Shown here: one piece after another, positions 49,266 through 60,199 of the stretch | Numbering within the stretch: the stretch's first letter is position 1 | Layout of the letters: each line of letters begins with the position of its first letter | DNA from: Methanococcus voltae | Lineage (GTDB): Archaea; AGJL01; Methanococci; Methanococcales; Methanococcaceae | NCBI RefSeq assembly: GCF_017875395.1 | Contig: NZ_JAGGMO010000001.1 | Span: 62,001-126,000 of the forward strand | Reading direction: 5' to 3' | Length of the DNA stretch: 64,000 nt | Notes under the pieces: generated by a model | Database searches by the model: none | The model's input: the letters and a program-made list of their open reading frames with translations, nothing else | What the model was told of the DNA's origin: nothing | Made by a program: the position numbers and the translations under genes

Positions 49266-50333
49266 TTATTCCTCGTCTTCGTCAGTATCTAATTGAGATA
49301 TGGTGGATAATTCACAATTTGGTCTTAGATTTATGAGTGAAACCTCCCCATCTTTCAAACCATATAATGAATCAAATGCACCGACGATTATAGGACCTAA
49401 AGCGAACCCTGCAATACCCAATGTTAAAGGTGCTATTAAGAAAGCCGCTAAAGTCATTACGGGGTGTACATTACCGCCAGATTTTACAACTTTTGGACGT
49501 ATGTAAAAATCTAAGATAAAGGACAGGAATATTGTACCAAATAAATAAATTGCGAGTGCATACAATATATTACCTTGTATTAAATAATAGATTGCTAAAG
49601 GCATATAAACACCCCAACCACCTATTACAGGTAATAAAACACATATTCCGGTTAAAACCCCTAAAGCCAAAGCACTTGGAACACCCATTAGCTGATAACC
49701 AATAATTGCAATTACCATTGCAATTAAAGAGGTCAAAGCTGTGCCCGTAAACATATTTTTATAGAAATCATTTAATTTCTGGGCAAATATTCGAACGTGT
49801 GCTTGATAACACTCTGGAACGTGAACTAATGAAGCTCTGAGTAATTTGTGACCGTCTTTTAAGAAATAATAGGTCATAAATAAGATTATTAGCACTTTTA
49901 TCATTACTAAAGGTATCATTGATAATTGACTTAATAATCCATTTAAAATTCCCTCTAAAAACTTAAATAAATCTGCAGAAATTGGCGCCCAATATTGAGT
50001 TAAATTTATGTCATATATTGATATTTTAGTAATCAAACTTGATATTGAAGCACTTAATTGTGTTACGTCTAAATTTAATAAATAATAAATTAACTGCTCT
50101 AATATGATTAGTATTGTTGCAATAACTGGAATGGTTAGCACTAAGATACTTAATATTGCAGATGTCGATTTTGAAAATCTTTTTTTGAATAAATCATATG
50201 CTGGCTTTGTTATATATGCGAAAGCTATTCCAAATGAGATTGCGTCTATAAATGGTAATAAAATATAAACCATGAGTATAAAACTAAATAAGCTTCCCAA
50301 TTTTAGAATAAGATTAAAATCACTGTCTCTCAT
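49266..50333 (-). CDS. AI-2E family (PerM-type) transporter
   Basis: Membrane protein of 355 residues with about eight hydrophobic helices: paired helices at the N-terminus, a long central loop with YFLKDGHKLLRASLVHVP, and a C-terminal bundle with FYIRPKVVKSGGNVHPVMTLAAFLIAPLTLGIAGFALGPII typical of the family. Substrate unknown; members export varied compounds or exchange Na+/H+. The gene ends in an acidic tail. GTGGGAAATT precedes the ATG. Confidence 0.88.
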   Translation of the reverse strand: MRDSDFNLILKLGSLFSFILMVYILLPFIDAISFGIAFAYITKPAYDLFKKRFSKSTSAILSILVLTIPVIATILIILEQLIYYLLNLDVTQLSASISSLITKISIYDINLTQYWAPISADLFKFLEGILNGLLSQLSMIPLVMIKVLIILFMTYYFLKDGHKLLRASLVHVPECYQAHVRIFAQKLNDFYKNMFTGTALTSLIAMVIAIIGYQLMGVPSALALGVLTGICVLLPVIGGWGVYMPLAIYYLIQGNILYALAIYLFGTIFLSFILDFYIRPKVVKSGGNVHPVMTLAAFLIAPLTLGIAGFALGPIIVGAFDSLYGLKDGEVSLINLRPNCELSTISQLDTDEDEE

Positions 50334-50789
50334 AATTTCCCACGCAAAATGTGTATTGTATATTTATGTATTGTCTATTGTGTTTTTTATTGTAAATTTT
50401 AGTTTTAAGTATAAATTATAGTTGTAGTTATAAAATATTCATTTTTATCATAAATTTAGATATATCATATCTATCTAAGAAATAGTATAAAAATAATTTG
50501 AAAAGTACAATGTCAATTTATATAATATTTGTATTTTATAATATAAATTAGAGTATAAAATTATAGTATAAAATTATATTTTAAATTATATTTTAAATTA
50601 TAATATAGATTATAGAATATTATATAATAAGCATAAATATGAGTAAACCATATATAAAATAACTACATATAGTTATAAATAAATTTTATAAGACGTATAA
50701 ACCATATCTAAATTTTAATTGGATTATATCCGTAAATAGATTTAAATACATAAATTTATCTAATTTAAACACGGTTGAGGTGACTATTT
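50334..50789. other. 456-bp divergent gap, promoters only
   Basis: Very A+T-rich. It contains short direct repeats (AGTATAAAATTAT twice near 50551-50577, then ATTTTAAATTAT twice). A TTTAAATACATAAATTTA stretch near 50741-50757 is the likely TATA region of the UPF0147 gene. No ORF or RNA gene is seen. Confidence 0.5.
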
Positions 50790-51068
50790 ATGTTCACAGC
50801 TAAAGAAGTAAGCACAGAAGATAAAATTAAAAATATCACATACATGTTAAAAGAAATTATCGAAGATACCACCGTACCAAGAAATATAAGAGCTGCTGCA
50901 GATAATGCTAAAGAAGCTTTAAACAATGAAGAAAACGAGTTTATCGTAAGAAGTGCTACAGCAATACAATATTTAGACGATATTAGCGAAGACCCTAACA
51001 TGCCAACACATACAAGAACCCAAATATGGGGAATCGTAAGTGAATTGGAAACAATTAAAAATGATTAA
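50790..51068 (+). CDS. UPF0147 family protein
   Basis: Archaeal protein of unknown function, 92 residues, all helical. The family pattern is clear: IKNITYMLKEIIEDTTVPRNIRAAADNAKEAL, then IRSATAIQYLDDISEDPNMPTHTRTQIWGIVSELE-like. GAGGTGACTATTT is a strong ribosome binding site. It is probably a small structural or RNA/protein-binding factor, as it is conserved across Euryarchaeota and short. Confidence 0.92.
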   Translation: MFTAKEVSTEDKIKNITYMLKEIIEDTTVPRNIRAAADNAKEALNNEENEFIVRSATAIQYLDDISEDPNMPTHTRTQIWGIVSELETIKND

Positions 51069-51232
51069 TTTAAATTATAATTTCAATTTTAAATTATCAA
51101 ACTAAAAAAATAAGTGATTTTGTCCTAATTTAGTTTAAACAATGAATAATTATCTTTTTTTAGTATTTTAAATTTTTAAAAAATAGTAAGAATTAATACA
51201 TTTAATAATGTATTTTTATCTTTATTCGTATT

Positions 51233-51763
51233 TTATTTTTTATCCAATCTCTTTTTAGCTTTTTCAAACAACTCTTCAGGAGTTACTTTTTCTTCACCCA
51301 TGTATGTGTATACAGTTATTGCGTGTTTAAAGTATTCTTCTTCAGGAGGTAAATCGCCTAAAAACATTCCTTTACAATTTTCAAGGAACCATGGGTCGTA
51401 GGTCAATTTTAATTCAGCAGAATTTTTGTTCTTTTTTCCGCCTTTGTTTTTTCCGATGAGTTGAATAGAATAAGGTCTTAATCTACAAATTATAGGTCTT
51501 ACCTTATAAATTGTACATTTTCTATCTTCACCTAAAAATACACATTTTGTCTTTGAGGTTTTTAAGACTCCATTTTTTCCATTCCAACTTTTTAAATACT
51601 TTGAAACTACTTCTTCAAATGTTATTTTTAAAAAACCTGCAATATTTGCAATATCCTTCTTAGTTACAGAGGGGCTGTCACAACATCCTCCACAAAATCT
51701 GCAGGACCAGGATATGCCTTCTGTTTTATAGTTTGAGTTAGAATTAGGGTTTGAATTAGTCAT
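51233..51763 (-). CDS. YkgJ-type Cys-cluster protein
   Basis: Zinc or iron-chelating CxxCxxCC protein, 176 residues from the ATG behind GGAAGTGTAAAC. WSCRFCGGCCDSPSVTKKDIANIA is the N-terminal signature (about 18-41); CVFLGEDRKCTIYKVRPIICRLRPY is the second cysteine set. Some family members bind Fe-S clusters; the role in archaea is unknown. The N-terminus is Asn/Ser-rich. Confidence 0.86.
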   Translation of the reverse strand: MTNSNPNSNSNYKTEGISWSCRFCGGCCDSPSVTKKDIANIAGFLKITFEEVVSKYLKSWNGKNGVLKTSKTKCVFLGEDRKCTIYKVRPIICRLRPYSIQLIGKNKGGKKNKNSAELKLTYDPWFLENCKGMFLGDLPPEEEYFKHAITVYTYMGEEKVTPEELFEKAKKRLDKK

Positions 51764-51980
51764 GTTTACACTTCCATTTATGATAACTATCAAAATTAAT
51801 ATGCCATTTTAATATTTATATTTTTTAATAACTATTATTTTTAATAGCCATTATATTCAATAACTATTATTTTCAGTTTGAGTTTTTAAATTAAAAAATA
51901 AAATTGTAGTTTTAAATTAAAATAGAAAATAATTCAAAAAAGAAGAGAATTAATTTTTTATTTTATTGTATTTTTAGTTA

Positions 51981-52036
51981 TTTTATTATTTTATTATTTT
52001 ATTATTTTATTATTTTATTATTTTATTATTTTATTA
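51981..52036. repeat. Tandem repeat, 7 x 8 bp (TTTTATTA)
   Basis: Seven exact copies directly downstream of the lon stop codon (52047-52049 on the minus strand). On the lon transcript strand the repeat reads as A-rich, so it is not an oligo-T terminator for lon. Confidence 0.9.
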
Positions 52037-52046
52037 TTATTTTATA

Positions 52047-54164
52047 TTATTGAATGTCAAAAACTAAAGGTATTAATTCATCCAATGTTTTAACAGGGAT
52101 TACTTCGATACCCTCAATGTTAATGACGTCTTTGTAATTTGAGTAAGGTACAATTACTCTTTTAAACTGGTATTCTTTTGCAGCATTTATTTTTTCGTTT
52201 ACTCCACCAATAGCTAACATATCGCCGTTTAAATCTAAACTTCCTGTTATACAGAAGTCTTGCTTTATAGGGATATTCAATAATGATGAAATAATGCTTA
52301 AACATACGGCAGCTGTTGCAGAGTCACCATCTATTTTTGAGTAAGACTGGCTAAATTGGATGTAGATTTCTTTTTCAGATAAATCTGTTCCGCCGTCTTT
52401 TCCTTTCAATGGTAAGGTACCATCTGAAACTAATTTCTTGGACAAAGCTGATGCTAATGTTATGCTGTGCTTTGCAATATCTCCCGTTATATTAAGAAGA
52501 CTTGTTTTAGGGTTTTTGGCATTTAATACCTTTGTTATAATTCTTGTAACATCCCCTAATCCTTCACCGCCGAGAACTGCTAAACCGTGAATTACACCAA
52601 CTGTAGGTTCACCATTAGGGTGTATATTCTTATATTCTTTGAAGTTTTCGAGGTAATCCATTGCAACTTGCTTTTGCATACTGTATATACCCGTGTCAAG
52701 AACTCTTTTAACATCCGATAACTCGATAGGTTTTTTATCTTTTAATTTACCTTCTGCTGCATTCAAATCAGATATTCTTGCTTTTAATTCAATTCTTAAT
52801 TCATCTACACTTTTATTAGATTTTTTAGTAGATTTAGATGCTTTGCCCGTTATTTTATTAACTACATTCTTAAGTTTTCCAGCTTCCTTATCGCCCTGGC
52901 TTAATTGTTCAATTATTAAATCAGATTCGCCTACATTATCATCTAAATCAAGAGCCCCATTTTTAGTAAACTCTTTTAAACTTTCACTTAATTCCTTACC
53001 TGTAGCAATATCATTTGCCATTTTTATGATATTTGATAACCTTCTAAGTCTTAATGTAAGCTTATTTTTGGAACCAGACAACAATTGCGCTAATTTAACC
53101 AATTCACAGCAAGCTTCATAAGTCATAGGGTTTAAATTATTATTTTTAATTTCCTGAACTATAAATTGTAATAATTTATCCCTATTTTCTGTAGTGTTAT
53201 CCATTTTATTCTTTAAAACTACTTTATAATCAATTCTATCCATTAAAGGAGCTCTTAAGTTTGAAACGTCATCCATGTTACCTGACATTATTAAGGTAAA
53301 GTCACATGGGATAGGGTTTGTTTCTACAGATGCACCACTTGAATTAGGATTTCTACCACTTATCGCGAGTTTTTTATCCTGAATTGCTGTCAATATGTAA
53401 TCCTGAACATCCAAAGGCATTGTTTTAATTTCATCTACGTAAAGTATACCTTTGTGTGCTTCGTGAATAGCACCTAAAATTACCCTTTTATGTGGCGGGG
53501 TTCCAATTGGAGGTTTACCCCCTAAAGGACAGTGTTTTATATCCCCGAGTAATTTTGTAGTGTTGTAAGCACTTGCTCTAACTAATGGTCTTTTTGGGCA
53601 TTCGTATAAAACCATAGGTTTTAAATCTGCAGGGCTTATTGAATTAGGCATTGATGCTTTTGTAGCTCCGAATATTGCAAGGAATAATATAATAAATGCA
53701 ATTAAGGTGCCTACAATGGTTGTAGTTGCCACTATACCCAACATTTGAGTTTCAGGAACTCCTTTTAATAAAAATTGAGTCACCAAAATAAAACCGAGCA
53801 TAATTAATACGAGTGTTAACATGCTAGGTGGCTGTCTCATAACTTTTGGTTTTTCTTCAGGCATGATTCTTTCGATAACGTTGCCTTCTAAAAGTTCAAC
53901 CATTGGTTTTTCAGTGTTCTTTAAATTTGGTTTTGAAATTATGGTGTATGGAGTAAAATGTCCGGAATTTTCCAATAACTCACCAAATGCTTTAACCATC
54001 ATAGATTTACCGACACCGGGGTCTCCTAAAAGTAACGCATGTCTTTTATTTTTAACTGCGTTCAATACGATTTCTACCGCTTCATCCTGTCCGATAACTT
54101 GATTTATTAAATTAGGTGATGGTTCAGGTAAATCATCTGTAGTAGTAAATTTGGTTGAAAACAT
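52047..54164 (-). CDS. lonB: Archaeal membrane-bound Lon protease (LonB)
   Basis: ATP-dependent protease of the cytoplasmic membrane, 705 residues. Walker A GDPGVGKS at 47-54; two membrane helices (about 115-170) inserted in the AAA+ domain, the mark of archaeal LonB; then the MDRIDYKVVL sensor region. The C-terminal protease has the catalytic Ser in GDSATAAV (about 614) and Lys in GGVNEKINAAKE (about 656). AAAGGTGAATTA precedes the ATG. Length is normal for the family, with a Lys-rich linker near 430-450. Confidence 0.96.
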   Translation of the reverse strand: MFSTKFTTTDDLPEPSPNLINQVIGQDEAVEIVLNAVKNKRHALLLGDPGVGKSMMVKAFGELLENSGHFTPYTIISKPNLKNTEKPMVELLEGNVIERIMPEEKPKVMRQPPSMLTLVLIMLGFILVTQFLLKGVPETQMLGIVATTTIVGTLIAFIILFLAIFGATKASMPNSISPADLKPMVLYECPKRPLVRASAYNTTKLLGDIKHCPLGGKPPIGTPPHKRVILGAIHEAHKGILYVDEIKTMPLDVQDYILTAIQDKKLAISGRNPNSSGASVETNPIPCDFTLIMSGNMDDVSNLRAPLMDRIDYKVVLKNKMDNTTENRDKLLQFIVQEIKNNNLNPMTYEACCELVKLAQLLSGSKNKLTLRLRRLSNIIKMANDIATGKELSESLKEFTKNGALDLDDNVGESDLIIEQLSQGDKEAGKLKNVVNKITGKASKSTKKSNKSVDELRIELKARISDLNAAEGKLKDKKPIELSDVKRVLDTGIYSMQKQVAMDYLENFKEYKNIHPNGEPTVGVIHGLAVLGGEGLGDVTRIITKVLNAKNPKTSLLNITGDIAKHSITLASALSKKLVSDGTLPLKGKDGGTDLSEKEIYIQFSQSYSKIDGDSATAAVCLSIISSLLNIPIKQDFCITGSLDLNGDMLAIGGVNEKINAAKEYQFKRVIVPYSNYKDVINIEGIEVIPVKTLDELIPLVFDIQ

Positions 54165-54446
54165 TAATTCACCTTTATATTAAATTATTTTATAATTGTT
54201 ATAAGTCTTAGTATGGATTATAAATTTAGTACGTATATTATAAATTATCATTTAATCTATATTTATATCATAATAATCATAATTAGATACATTATAAATA
54301 TTTTTGTATTATATTCTGTCATGTATTTACGTTTTAAATTACTTTAATTCCATTTTCAAATATGTTATGAAATAATCTATATTACTTTATTATACTATAT
54401 TAACTTTTATGAATATTTATTGTTTATTTCAACGTTAAAAGCAAAT

Positions 54447-55148
54447 TCATAATTTTAAGAATTCATCGATTTTTAAAGCAAATTGTTTTGAAAATTCTTG
54501 CAATATACATTCTGATTCTTTCGATAAGGTAGTACCAAATTCTAATGAATAAGGTTCAAATCCAACTATTGAAATATCTGTATCAATATTTGATTTTATA
54601 TACTTAATGAGTACGGATAATGGCAATGCGTGGGTAGAAAAACCTACTGTCGCTAGTTGATTTTCGTCGATTAAGTCAATTGTTCCGAACTCTTTGTGCA
54701 TTAATGCAGCGTCCACGATTACTATTTTAGAAGGTTTTTCAGTTTTAATCAAATCTGTGAAGTTTTCAGGCACCACCCCAGAATCTAAAAGTACTAAATT
54801 GTCTTTGATTTTAAAAACTTCGATATAATCGGTTTCATTTTCAGCTTCATTTTCAGTTACATATTCGTTGTTATTATTAATAATTTCATCTTGTAAGTGC
54901 AATTTTCTAACATAGTATCTTCTTAAAAATCTTACTAACTCTACACCAAAACCATCATCGCCTTTTAAATCATTTCCTACGCCCATAATCATTAATTTAT
55001 CGTTTTTAGCATCTTCAAATACTTTTGATATCAAGGATTGATATCTATTATACGTATCGTCACTTGGTGTAGCACATACAATATTATTGCCCAAATTTTT
55101 GTTGTTATTTTCATTAACTTCGATATTATTTTCTAAATTAAAATCCAT
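54447..55148 (-). CDS. Hydrogenase maturation protease, HycI-like
   Basis: Probable processing protease for a membrane or energy-converting hydrogenase. 233 residues with MIMGVGNDLKGDDGFGVELVRFL, NLVLLDSGVVPENF, IVIVDAALMH and a late STHALPLSVLIKYIK, the usual Asp/Asp/His set. The N-terminal 40 residues are Asn-rich, and an insert of about 25 residues (ENEAENETDYIEVF) separates two core segments, making it longer than the standard 150-170. GGTGTAATT precedes the ATG. It is not near its substrate; the fru cluster has its own fruD. Confidence 0.82.
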   Translation of the reverse strand: MDFNLENNIEVNENNNKNLGNNIVCATPSDDTYNRYQSLISKVFEDAKNDKLMIMGVGNDLKGDDGFGVELVRFLRRYYVRKLHLQDEIINNNNEYVTENEAENETDYIEVFKIKDNLVLLDSGVVPENFTDLIKTEKPSKIVIVDAALMHKEFGTIDLIDENQLATVGFSTHALPLSVLIKYIKSNIDTDISIVGFEPYSLEFGTTLSKESECILQEFSKQFALKIDEFLKL

Positions 55149-55329
55149 AATTACACCAAAAAATACCCTATTCGCGGTTAACTATTTAATTAAGTATTTA
55201 GTAATATATACTATTATATAATATATATTATGAATTGATACAAAAACAATATTTAAAAATTAAATTTTCAAATTATATTTAACATATGATATTTAATATT
55301 TAATATTTTAAAAATTAAAATGGGGTACT

Positions 55330-55875
55330 ATGGTAAAAGACGATATAATTATCAGAAATGCAAGTATTGAAGATATAGAACAAATTATGAATTTAGAAAT
55401 TAATAGTTTCGACACCGGGATTAGGGAAGTAAAAAAAACCTACGCAGATAGGTTAAAAATCTTTGAAGATGGCTGTTTAGTAATTGAAGGAGAAAATAAA
55501 AACATAATAGGTTTTGTAACTTCTGAATTATGGGATAGTGTTAAAGAAAACAAGGATTATTATAAAAAATTTGATTTGAATCACGACGTAAGTAAAGTTC
55601 ATACGGACGAAGGAAAAGAGCTTTATATCTCTTCAATAGCAATTTCTAAGGATTACCAACATAAAGGTTATGGAAATTTAATATTTAACGAATTGATCGA
55701 TAAAATGATTTTAGAATACGGTATTGAAGCCGTTAGTTTAATAGTTTCGGAAAATTGGGCTAGTGCAAGAAAACTATATGCCCGTAATGGATTTAATGAA
55801 ATTTACAGAATTGAAGAGTTTTTTAATTGCGACGATGGGAAATTTAGCGGAATAATTATGAAAAAAGAATTATAA
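55330..55875 (+). CDS. GNAT-family N-acetyltransferase
   Basis: Acetyl-CoA-dependent transferase, 181 residues. After an N-terminal IIIRNASIEDIEQIMNLE it has the core LYISSIAISKDYQHKGYGNLIFNELID, where the QHKGYG loop binds the CoA pyrophosphate, and a SENWASARKLYARNGFNE tail typical of RimI/ArdA-like proteins. A protein N-terminal acetyltransferase is the best guess. GGGGTACT precedes the ATG; it converges with the RqcH gene. Confidence 0.85.
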   Translation: MVKDDIIIRNASIEDIEQIMNLEINSFDTGIREVKKTYADRLKIFEDGCLVIEGENKNIIGFVTSELWDSVKENKDYYKKFDLNHDVSKVHTDEGKELYISSIAISKDYQHKGYGNLIFNELIDKMILEYGIEAVSLIVSENWASARKLYARNGFNEIYRIEEFFNCDDGKFSGIIMKKEL

Positions 55876-55896
55876 AATAAAAATTTTATTTTTTTT

Positions 55897-55952
55897 ATTA
55901 ATTTATTTTTATTAATTTATTTTTATTAATTTATTTTTATTAATTTATTTTT
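55897..55952. repeat. Tandem repeat, 4 x 14 bp (ATTAATTTATTTTT)
   Basis: Four exact copies plus a partial one start about 20 bp after the GNAT stop, in the convergent gap with the RqcH gene. The T-runs lie on the GNAT strand and may end its transcript. Confidence 0.9.
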
Positions 55953-56015
55953 ATTAAGTTAGTATTTTATTTAGTAGTTTATTTCTTTCTATTTTGATAT
56001 TTATTTTTTATTTTT

Positions 56016-58247
56016 TTATTTTCTACGCGGTAATCGCCTATCTTTACTATTCACGTATTCACTTTCCCCTGGTGGCAATATGCTAAATATATCTTCATCG
56101 ATTAAGTCATAATCTTTGAAATCATTTAGTAATTGTTTTACTAAATTACTCTTCTTAAGTTTACCGGGTTTGATTAATTCGTATTTTTCAAATGAACTTT
56201 CAATTGTTTTTGAGGGAGCCGTTGTTACTCTTTTCTCACTATCATATTCGATTATTCCTACACCCAAATCTAAAGGAGCACTTCTAACAAAGTTTCTTTT
56301 ACCCCTTATTACGAAAGCTCCTTTTTTAAGGAATTCTCCACTTTCTGCAGTCTTAGAAATTTGGTCAGGAGTTACCCAGTACACATCTGCACTACCCAAT
56401 CCCAATTTCCAAGCTTTTGAATGAGAAACTGCGAATTTAGCTACTTCCAATAAAGTTTCTTCACTAGGTGTTTCTTCAGATGTATTTTTAATAACCGTAA
56501 ATGGAGCTCCCTCCATTAACGTGTGGAATACTATATCGTTCTTTTCCAAGTATTTCTTAACAATTATTTCATTCGTTGTTGCATCCTTACCTGCAATAAC
56601 TAAATAATTATCAATTATCGTCCATTTTAACTTTTCATACCATTTTAATACTCTTCTTTCTTTTTTCTTAATGTTTTGTTGTTTTTGCTTTAAAAGTTCA
56701 GCGTCAAGTTCGGTTTGTTGTTTTATCTTAGCCAATTTCTTTTGAGATATTTCCAAAGCTGTAATTACACCGGCTACTTTATTTTTAAACTTCTTAGCCT
56801 TTGTATAATAGTCGTCTGCATTTTCAAAAGCAGATTTTCTTATGTCTATTGCCACATTTCCTTTTAAAGTACCCAAATCTCCACCATATTCAGCTATTAA
56901 CTTTAAATTTAATTCAGCGTTCTTTTCGTTGATACTTTCAACTTTACCGAGTATTGGATTATCTTTATTTTCAGAAATGATTTTCTTAATTTGCTTCCAT
57001 TCCATTTTTTCACGGGCTGAACGGATTGTATTTATTATTTCATCAATTTCTGAGAAATTTGCATATATTAAATCACCTTTTTCGTGATTTTTAGCAGATT
57101 GCTTTTCGTATTTAGCTTTTGTTTCAATTTGGCTATTTACAATTCTTTCTTGCTTTTTTATAAGCTTGTCAAGTTTTGTTTCTTCTTTTTTAATATCTTT
57201 TTGAAGTATAAATTGGGAAAAATACTCATCTAATGCAGTTAAATAACTAGTATAGTATTTTTTATGGACTTTTATGTTATTTTCTACTTTTAATTTGACT
57301 AAATTAGGTAAATTACTTTCTTCATACCTAATTAATTCTATTGGGCTAACATCGATTATTTTTTTAGAAATTGCTTTTTCTTCTTCTTTTTCGTTATTTT
57401 CTTCTTTATTTTCTTCTTCCTTTTTCCCGTTTTCTTTTTCAATTTTTTCTTCGGCAATTATCGTATAAGGTTTAGAATCAATTAGTAAATTAAAAAATTC
57501 TTTTATTCCTCCATAAAGTTGCTCTGATTGCTCTTCGTTTGGATTTTTCAAATTTTTATCCATATTTGCTATTTTACAAATTTCTTCGGCATAAACTCCT
57601 GCTAATCCAAAAAGCCTTGAAATAATTCTCACAATTTCCAAATCTACAAATTCTTCTTTCTTTAATTCTTCTTTAAAGATTTTCTTAGTAACTTCATACT
57701 CTAAATTAGCAGGTTCTAAATCCCTTTGAGTTGGGAACTTGTATTCTTCCTTAGGTATTAATTTACGGTCACTAAAACGTTCTGTACGTAACGGCATTAC
57801 GATTTTATTGTCGCTATCTAATAAAATTACATTTCCGTCTTTAAATAGCTCTATAATCAACATATACTTTAATTCATTCCATTCAAAAGTTATTTTTACA
57901 ATTCTGTCAAAATTATGTTGTTCGATTTTGGTAATTTTTATATTTCTTAAATTTTTTCTCAACAGCATGACAAAAGAATGGGGATTCTTTGGTTTTTGAC
58001 GGTCATATTCGGTTTTAGTGATATATTTGTATTTTCCGATACCGATTATTATTTCTTGGGTGCCCATCTCGGTATTATGGACTTTTAAAATTAATTCTCT
58101 ACCATCTTGGTTATTTACCAAAAAAGCTTTGTCAAATTTGGCATTGATTAAGCTTTGAAGCTCTTTAACGGCTACACTTATATCAATATTTGTCATTTCT
58201 TTTTTTTCGGTCTTTAAATGATTTAATAAATCTGAATTATTTTGCAT
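56016..58247 (-). CDS. rqcH: RqcH/NFACT-family ribosome quality control protein
   Basis: Binds stalled 50S subunits with peptidyl-tRNA and adds C-terminal tails in ribosome rescue. The 743 residues have the NFACT-N region (about 10-230: SVAVKELQSLINAKFDKAFL), a highly acidic Glu/Asn/Lys insert (about 275-295), long coiled coils (about 350-530) and the NFACT-R domain with DIVFHTLMEGAPFTVIK, SAVSHSKAWKLGLGSADVYWV and GAFVIRGKRNFVRS. TAGGTGTTACA precedes the ATG. The family is universal in archaea. Confidence 0.92.
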   Translation of the reverse strand: MQNNSDLLNHLKTEKKEMTNIDISVAVKELQSLINAKFDKAFLVNNQDGRELILKVHNTEMGTQEIIIGIGKYKYITKTEYDRQKPKNPHSFVMLLRKNLRNIKITKIEQHNFDRIVKITFEWNELKYMLIIELFKDGNVILLDSDNKIVMPLRTERFSDRKLIPKEEYKFPTQRDLEPANLEYEVTKKIFKEELKKEEFVDLEIVRIISRLFGLAGVYAEEICKIANMDKNLKNPNEEQSEQLYGGIKEFFNLLIDSKPYTIIAEEKIEKENGKKEEENKEENNEKEEEKAISKKIIDVSPIELIRYEESNLPNLVKLKVENNIKVHKKYYTSYLTALDEYFSQFILQKDIKKEETKLDKLIKKQERIVNSQIETKAKYEKQSAKNHEKGDLIYANFSEIDEIINTIRSAREKMEWKQIKKIISENKDNPILGKVESINEKNAELNLKLIAEYGGDLGTLKGNVAIDIRKSAFENADDYYTKAKKFKNKVAGVITALEISQKKLAKIKQQTELDAELLKQKQQNIKKKERRVLKWYEKLKWTIIDNYLVIAGKDATTNEIIVKKYLEKNDIVFHTLMEGAPFTVIKNTSEETPSEETLLEVAKFAVSHSKAWKLGLGSADVYWVTPDQISKTAESGEFLKKGAFVIRGKRNFVRSAPLDLGVGIIEYDSEKRVTTAPSKTIESSFEKYELIKPGKLKKSNLVKQLLNDFKDYDLIDEDIFSILPPGESEYVNSKDRRLPRRK

Positions 58248-58435
58248 TGTAACACCTACGATATTCGATAATTTGATTTTTATAGGATGAAAATCTATAA
58301 TATCGATAATAATTATATATTATAAATATATAAACATATAAACTTGTACTCAAAAATTCACGATAAACTAATTTTAATTCATTACAATTTATTAAAATTG
58401 ATTCTAATAAAAATAATTACTCATTGAGGGAAATT

Positions 58436-60199
58436 ATGTCAAACGAGATTGAAAACAAACTTATAGAAATTTTAAACGAAAAAGTAAAAAATTTAACTGG
58501 CGAAGAAATCGAAATAAGATTAGATGAGCCACCTTCCATAAATATGGGCGATTATTCCACAAATATTTGTTTTAGATTGGCTAAACCACTTAGAAAAGCT
58601 CCTAAAATGATTGCAGAAGATATCGTAACCCAATTAATTAATGAAAATGACTTAAAAGCTTTAAAAATAGAAAAAATAGAAGCTTTAAACGGATACATAA
58701 ATTTCTTTGTAGACTACAACGAGTTTTCAAAAGATATATTATCCACCATTGAAGATAAAAAAGAGTCTTTTGGTAAATTAGATAACAAAAATGAAAAAGT
58801 TATCCTTGAACACACCTCTGCAAACCCTAACGGTCCTTTCCACATTGGTCACGGTCGAAACATGGTTATAGGAGACAGTTTAAAGAGAATCTTAATAAAC
58901 GCAGGTTATGAAGTTGAAACTCAGTATTATGTAAATGATATGGGTAGACAAGAAGCTATTGTAGTTTATGGACTTGATAAATTTCAATTAGACGAAAAAA
59001 AGAAGCAAGACCACGGAATAGGTGAGGTTTACGTTGAAACTAACAAGTTGTTAAACGAAAATGAAGATTTAAATCAAGAAATCCTTGATTTAATGAGAAA
59101 CTACGAAAGTGATTGCGAAATCTTCGAAAAAGAAGGTAAAGAATCCGAAATAATGGGCAAATTTGAAAAAGCTGTAAATTATACCCTTGACGGATTTAAA
59201 GAAACTTTAGGAAATTTGAACATTTACCACGATAAATTCGTATGGGAAAGTAGTTTTGTTAAAAATGGCGACGTAAAAAGCTTAATAGCTCGTTTAAAAG
59301 AAACTGGAAAAGTAGTTAAAGACGAAGTTTACAGATTGGATTTATCAGACTATGGAATCGAGAAAAAAATGGTTCTTGCAAGATTAAACGGTACAAGTTT
59401 GTATTCTACAAGAGATATAGCGTATCACATCGCTAAAATGGAAAATTGCGATAAAGCGGTTAACTTACTCGGTGCAGACCACAAATTAACTGCTATTATG
59501 GTAAATAAAACATTACACTTATTAGGCTACAATGAAGCAGATATTGTGTTTTATGAGTTTATTTCATTACCGGAAGGTTCTATGAGCACCCGAAGAGGTA
59601 CATTCATCAGTATGGATGAATTACTCGAAGAAGCAAAAGTTAGAGCTAAAGATGAAATTATTAAAAGAAATGTGGCTACTGATGAAGCTGAAATCGAAGA
59701 AATAGCTAATAAAATAGCAGTAGGTGCAGTGCGATACAACATTGTTAGAATTTCACCTGAAAAACCTATGATATTCAGATGGGACGAAGCTCTTGACTTT
59801 GAAAAAGTAGGTTGCCCAGTAATACAGTACGCTCATGCTAGATGCTGTAGAATACTTGAAAATGTTTCAGAATTGGGTAATTTAAGTAATTTAAGTAATT
59901 TAAATGAGTTAGACGCTGAATTTGACTATGAAATGAATGACAGCGAGAAAGTTCTCGTAAGAATGATATCAAAACTTCCTGAAATCATTGAAAAATCCGC
60001 AGAAGTTAGAAAACCTCAAATATTGGCTAATTACGTTCTTGAAGTTGCGCAATCATTTAACAAATTCTACGGAAATTGTCCAATCTTAAAAGAATCAGAC
60101 AATATTAAAATTCCAAGAATTAAAATTGCTAATGCGACTAAAACAGTGCTTGAAAATTCATTAGACCTCTTAGGTATTGAAGTTCCAGGTAAAATGTAA
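58436..60199 (+). CDS. argS: Arginyl-tRNA synthetase
   Basis: Charges tRNA-Arg. From the ATG behind TGAGGGAAATT (a TTG sits four codons earlier) it has 587 residues. Class I signatures are [17 protein letters not shown] (HIGH) and the KMSKS equivalent [10 protein letters not shown] near 384, which shows the KMSKS loop changed to MSTRRG as usual for ArgRS. The N-terminal Add-1 domain and the C-terminal DALR region ([23 protein letters not shown]) are complete. Confidence 0.96.
   Translation: MSNEIENKLIEILNEKVKNLTGEEIEIRLDEPPSINMGDYSTNICFRLAKPLRKAPKMIAEDIVTQLINENDLKALKIEKIEALNGYINFFVDYNEFSKDILSTIEDKKESFGKLDNKNEKVILEHTSANPNGPFHIGHGRNMVIGDSLKRILINAGYEVETQYYVNDMGRQEAIVVYGLDKFQLDEKKKQDHGIGEVYVETNKLLNENEDLNQEILDLMRNYESDCEIFEKEGKESEIMGKFEKAVNYTLDGFKETLGNLNIYHDKFVWESSFVKNGDVKSLIARLKETGKVVKDEVYRLDLSDYGIEKKMVLARLNGTSLYSTRDIAYHIAKMENCDKAVNLLGADHKLTAIMVNKTLHLLGYNEADIVFYEFISLPEGSMSTRRGTFISMDELLEEAKVRAKDEIIKRNVATDEAEIEEIANKIAVGAVRYNIVRISPEKPMIFRWDEALDFEKVGCPVIQYAHARCCRILENVSELGNLSNLSNLNELDAEFDYEMNDSEKVLVRMISKLPEIIEKSAEVRKPQILANYVLEVAQSFNKFYGNCPILKESDNIKIPRIKIANATKTVLENSLDLLGIEVPGKM

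Noticed and set aside
51981-52036. Tandem array as a CRISPR
   Set aside because: Units of 7-16 bp without unique spacers; no cas genes anywhere in the window.
52693-53121. 142-codon ORF antisense to lonB
   Set aside because: No ribosome binding site and composition mirrors the Lys-rich linker of LonB.
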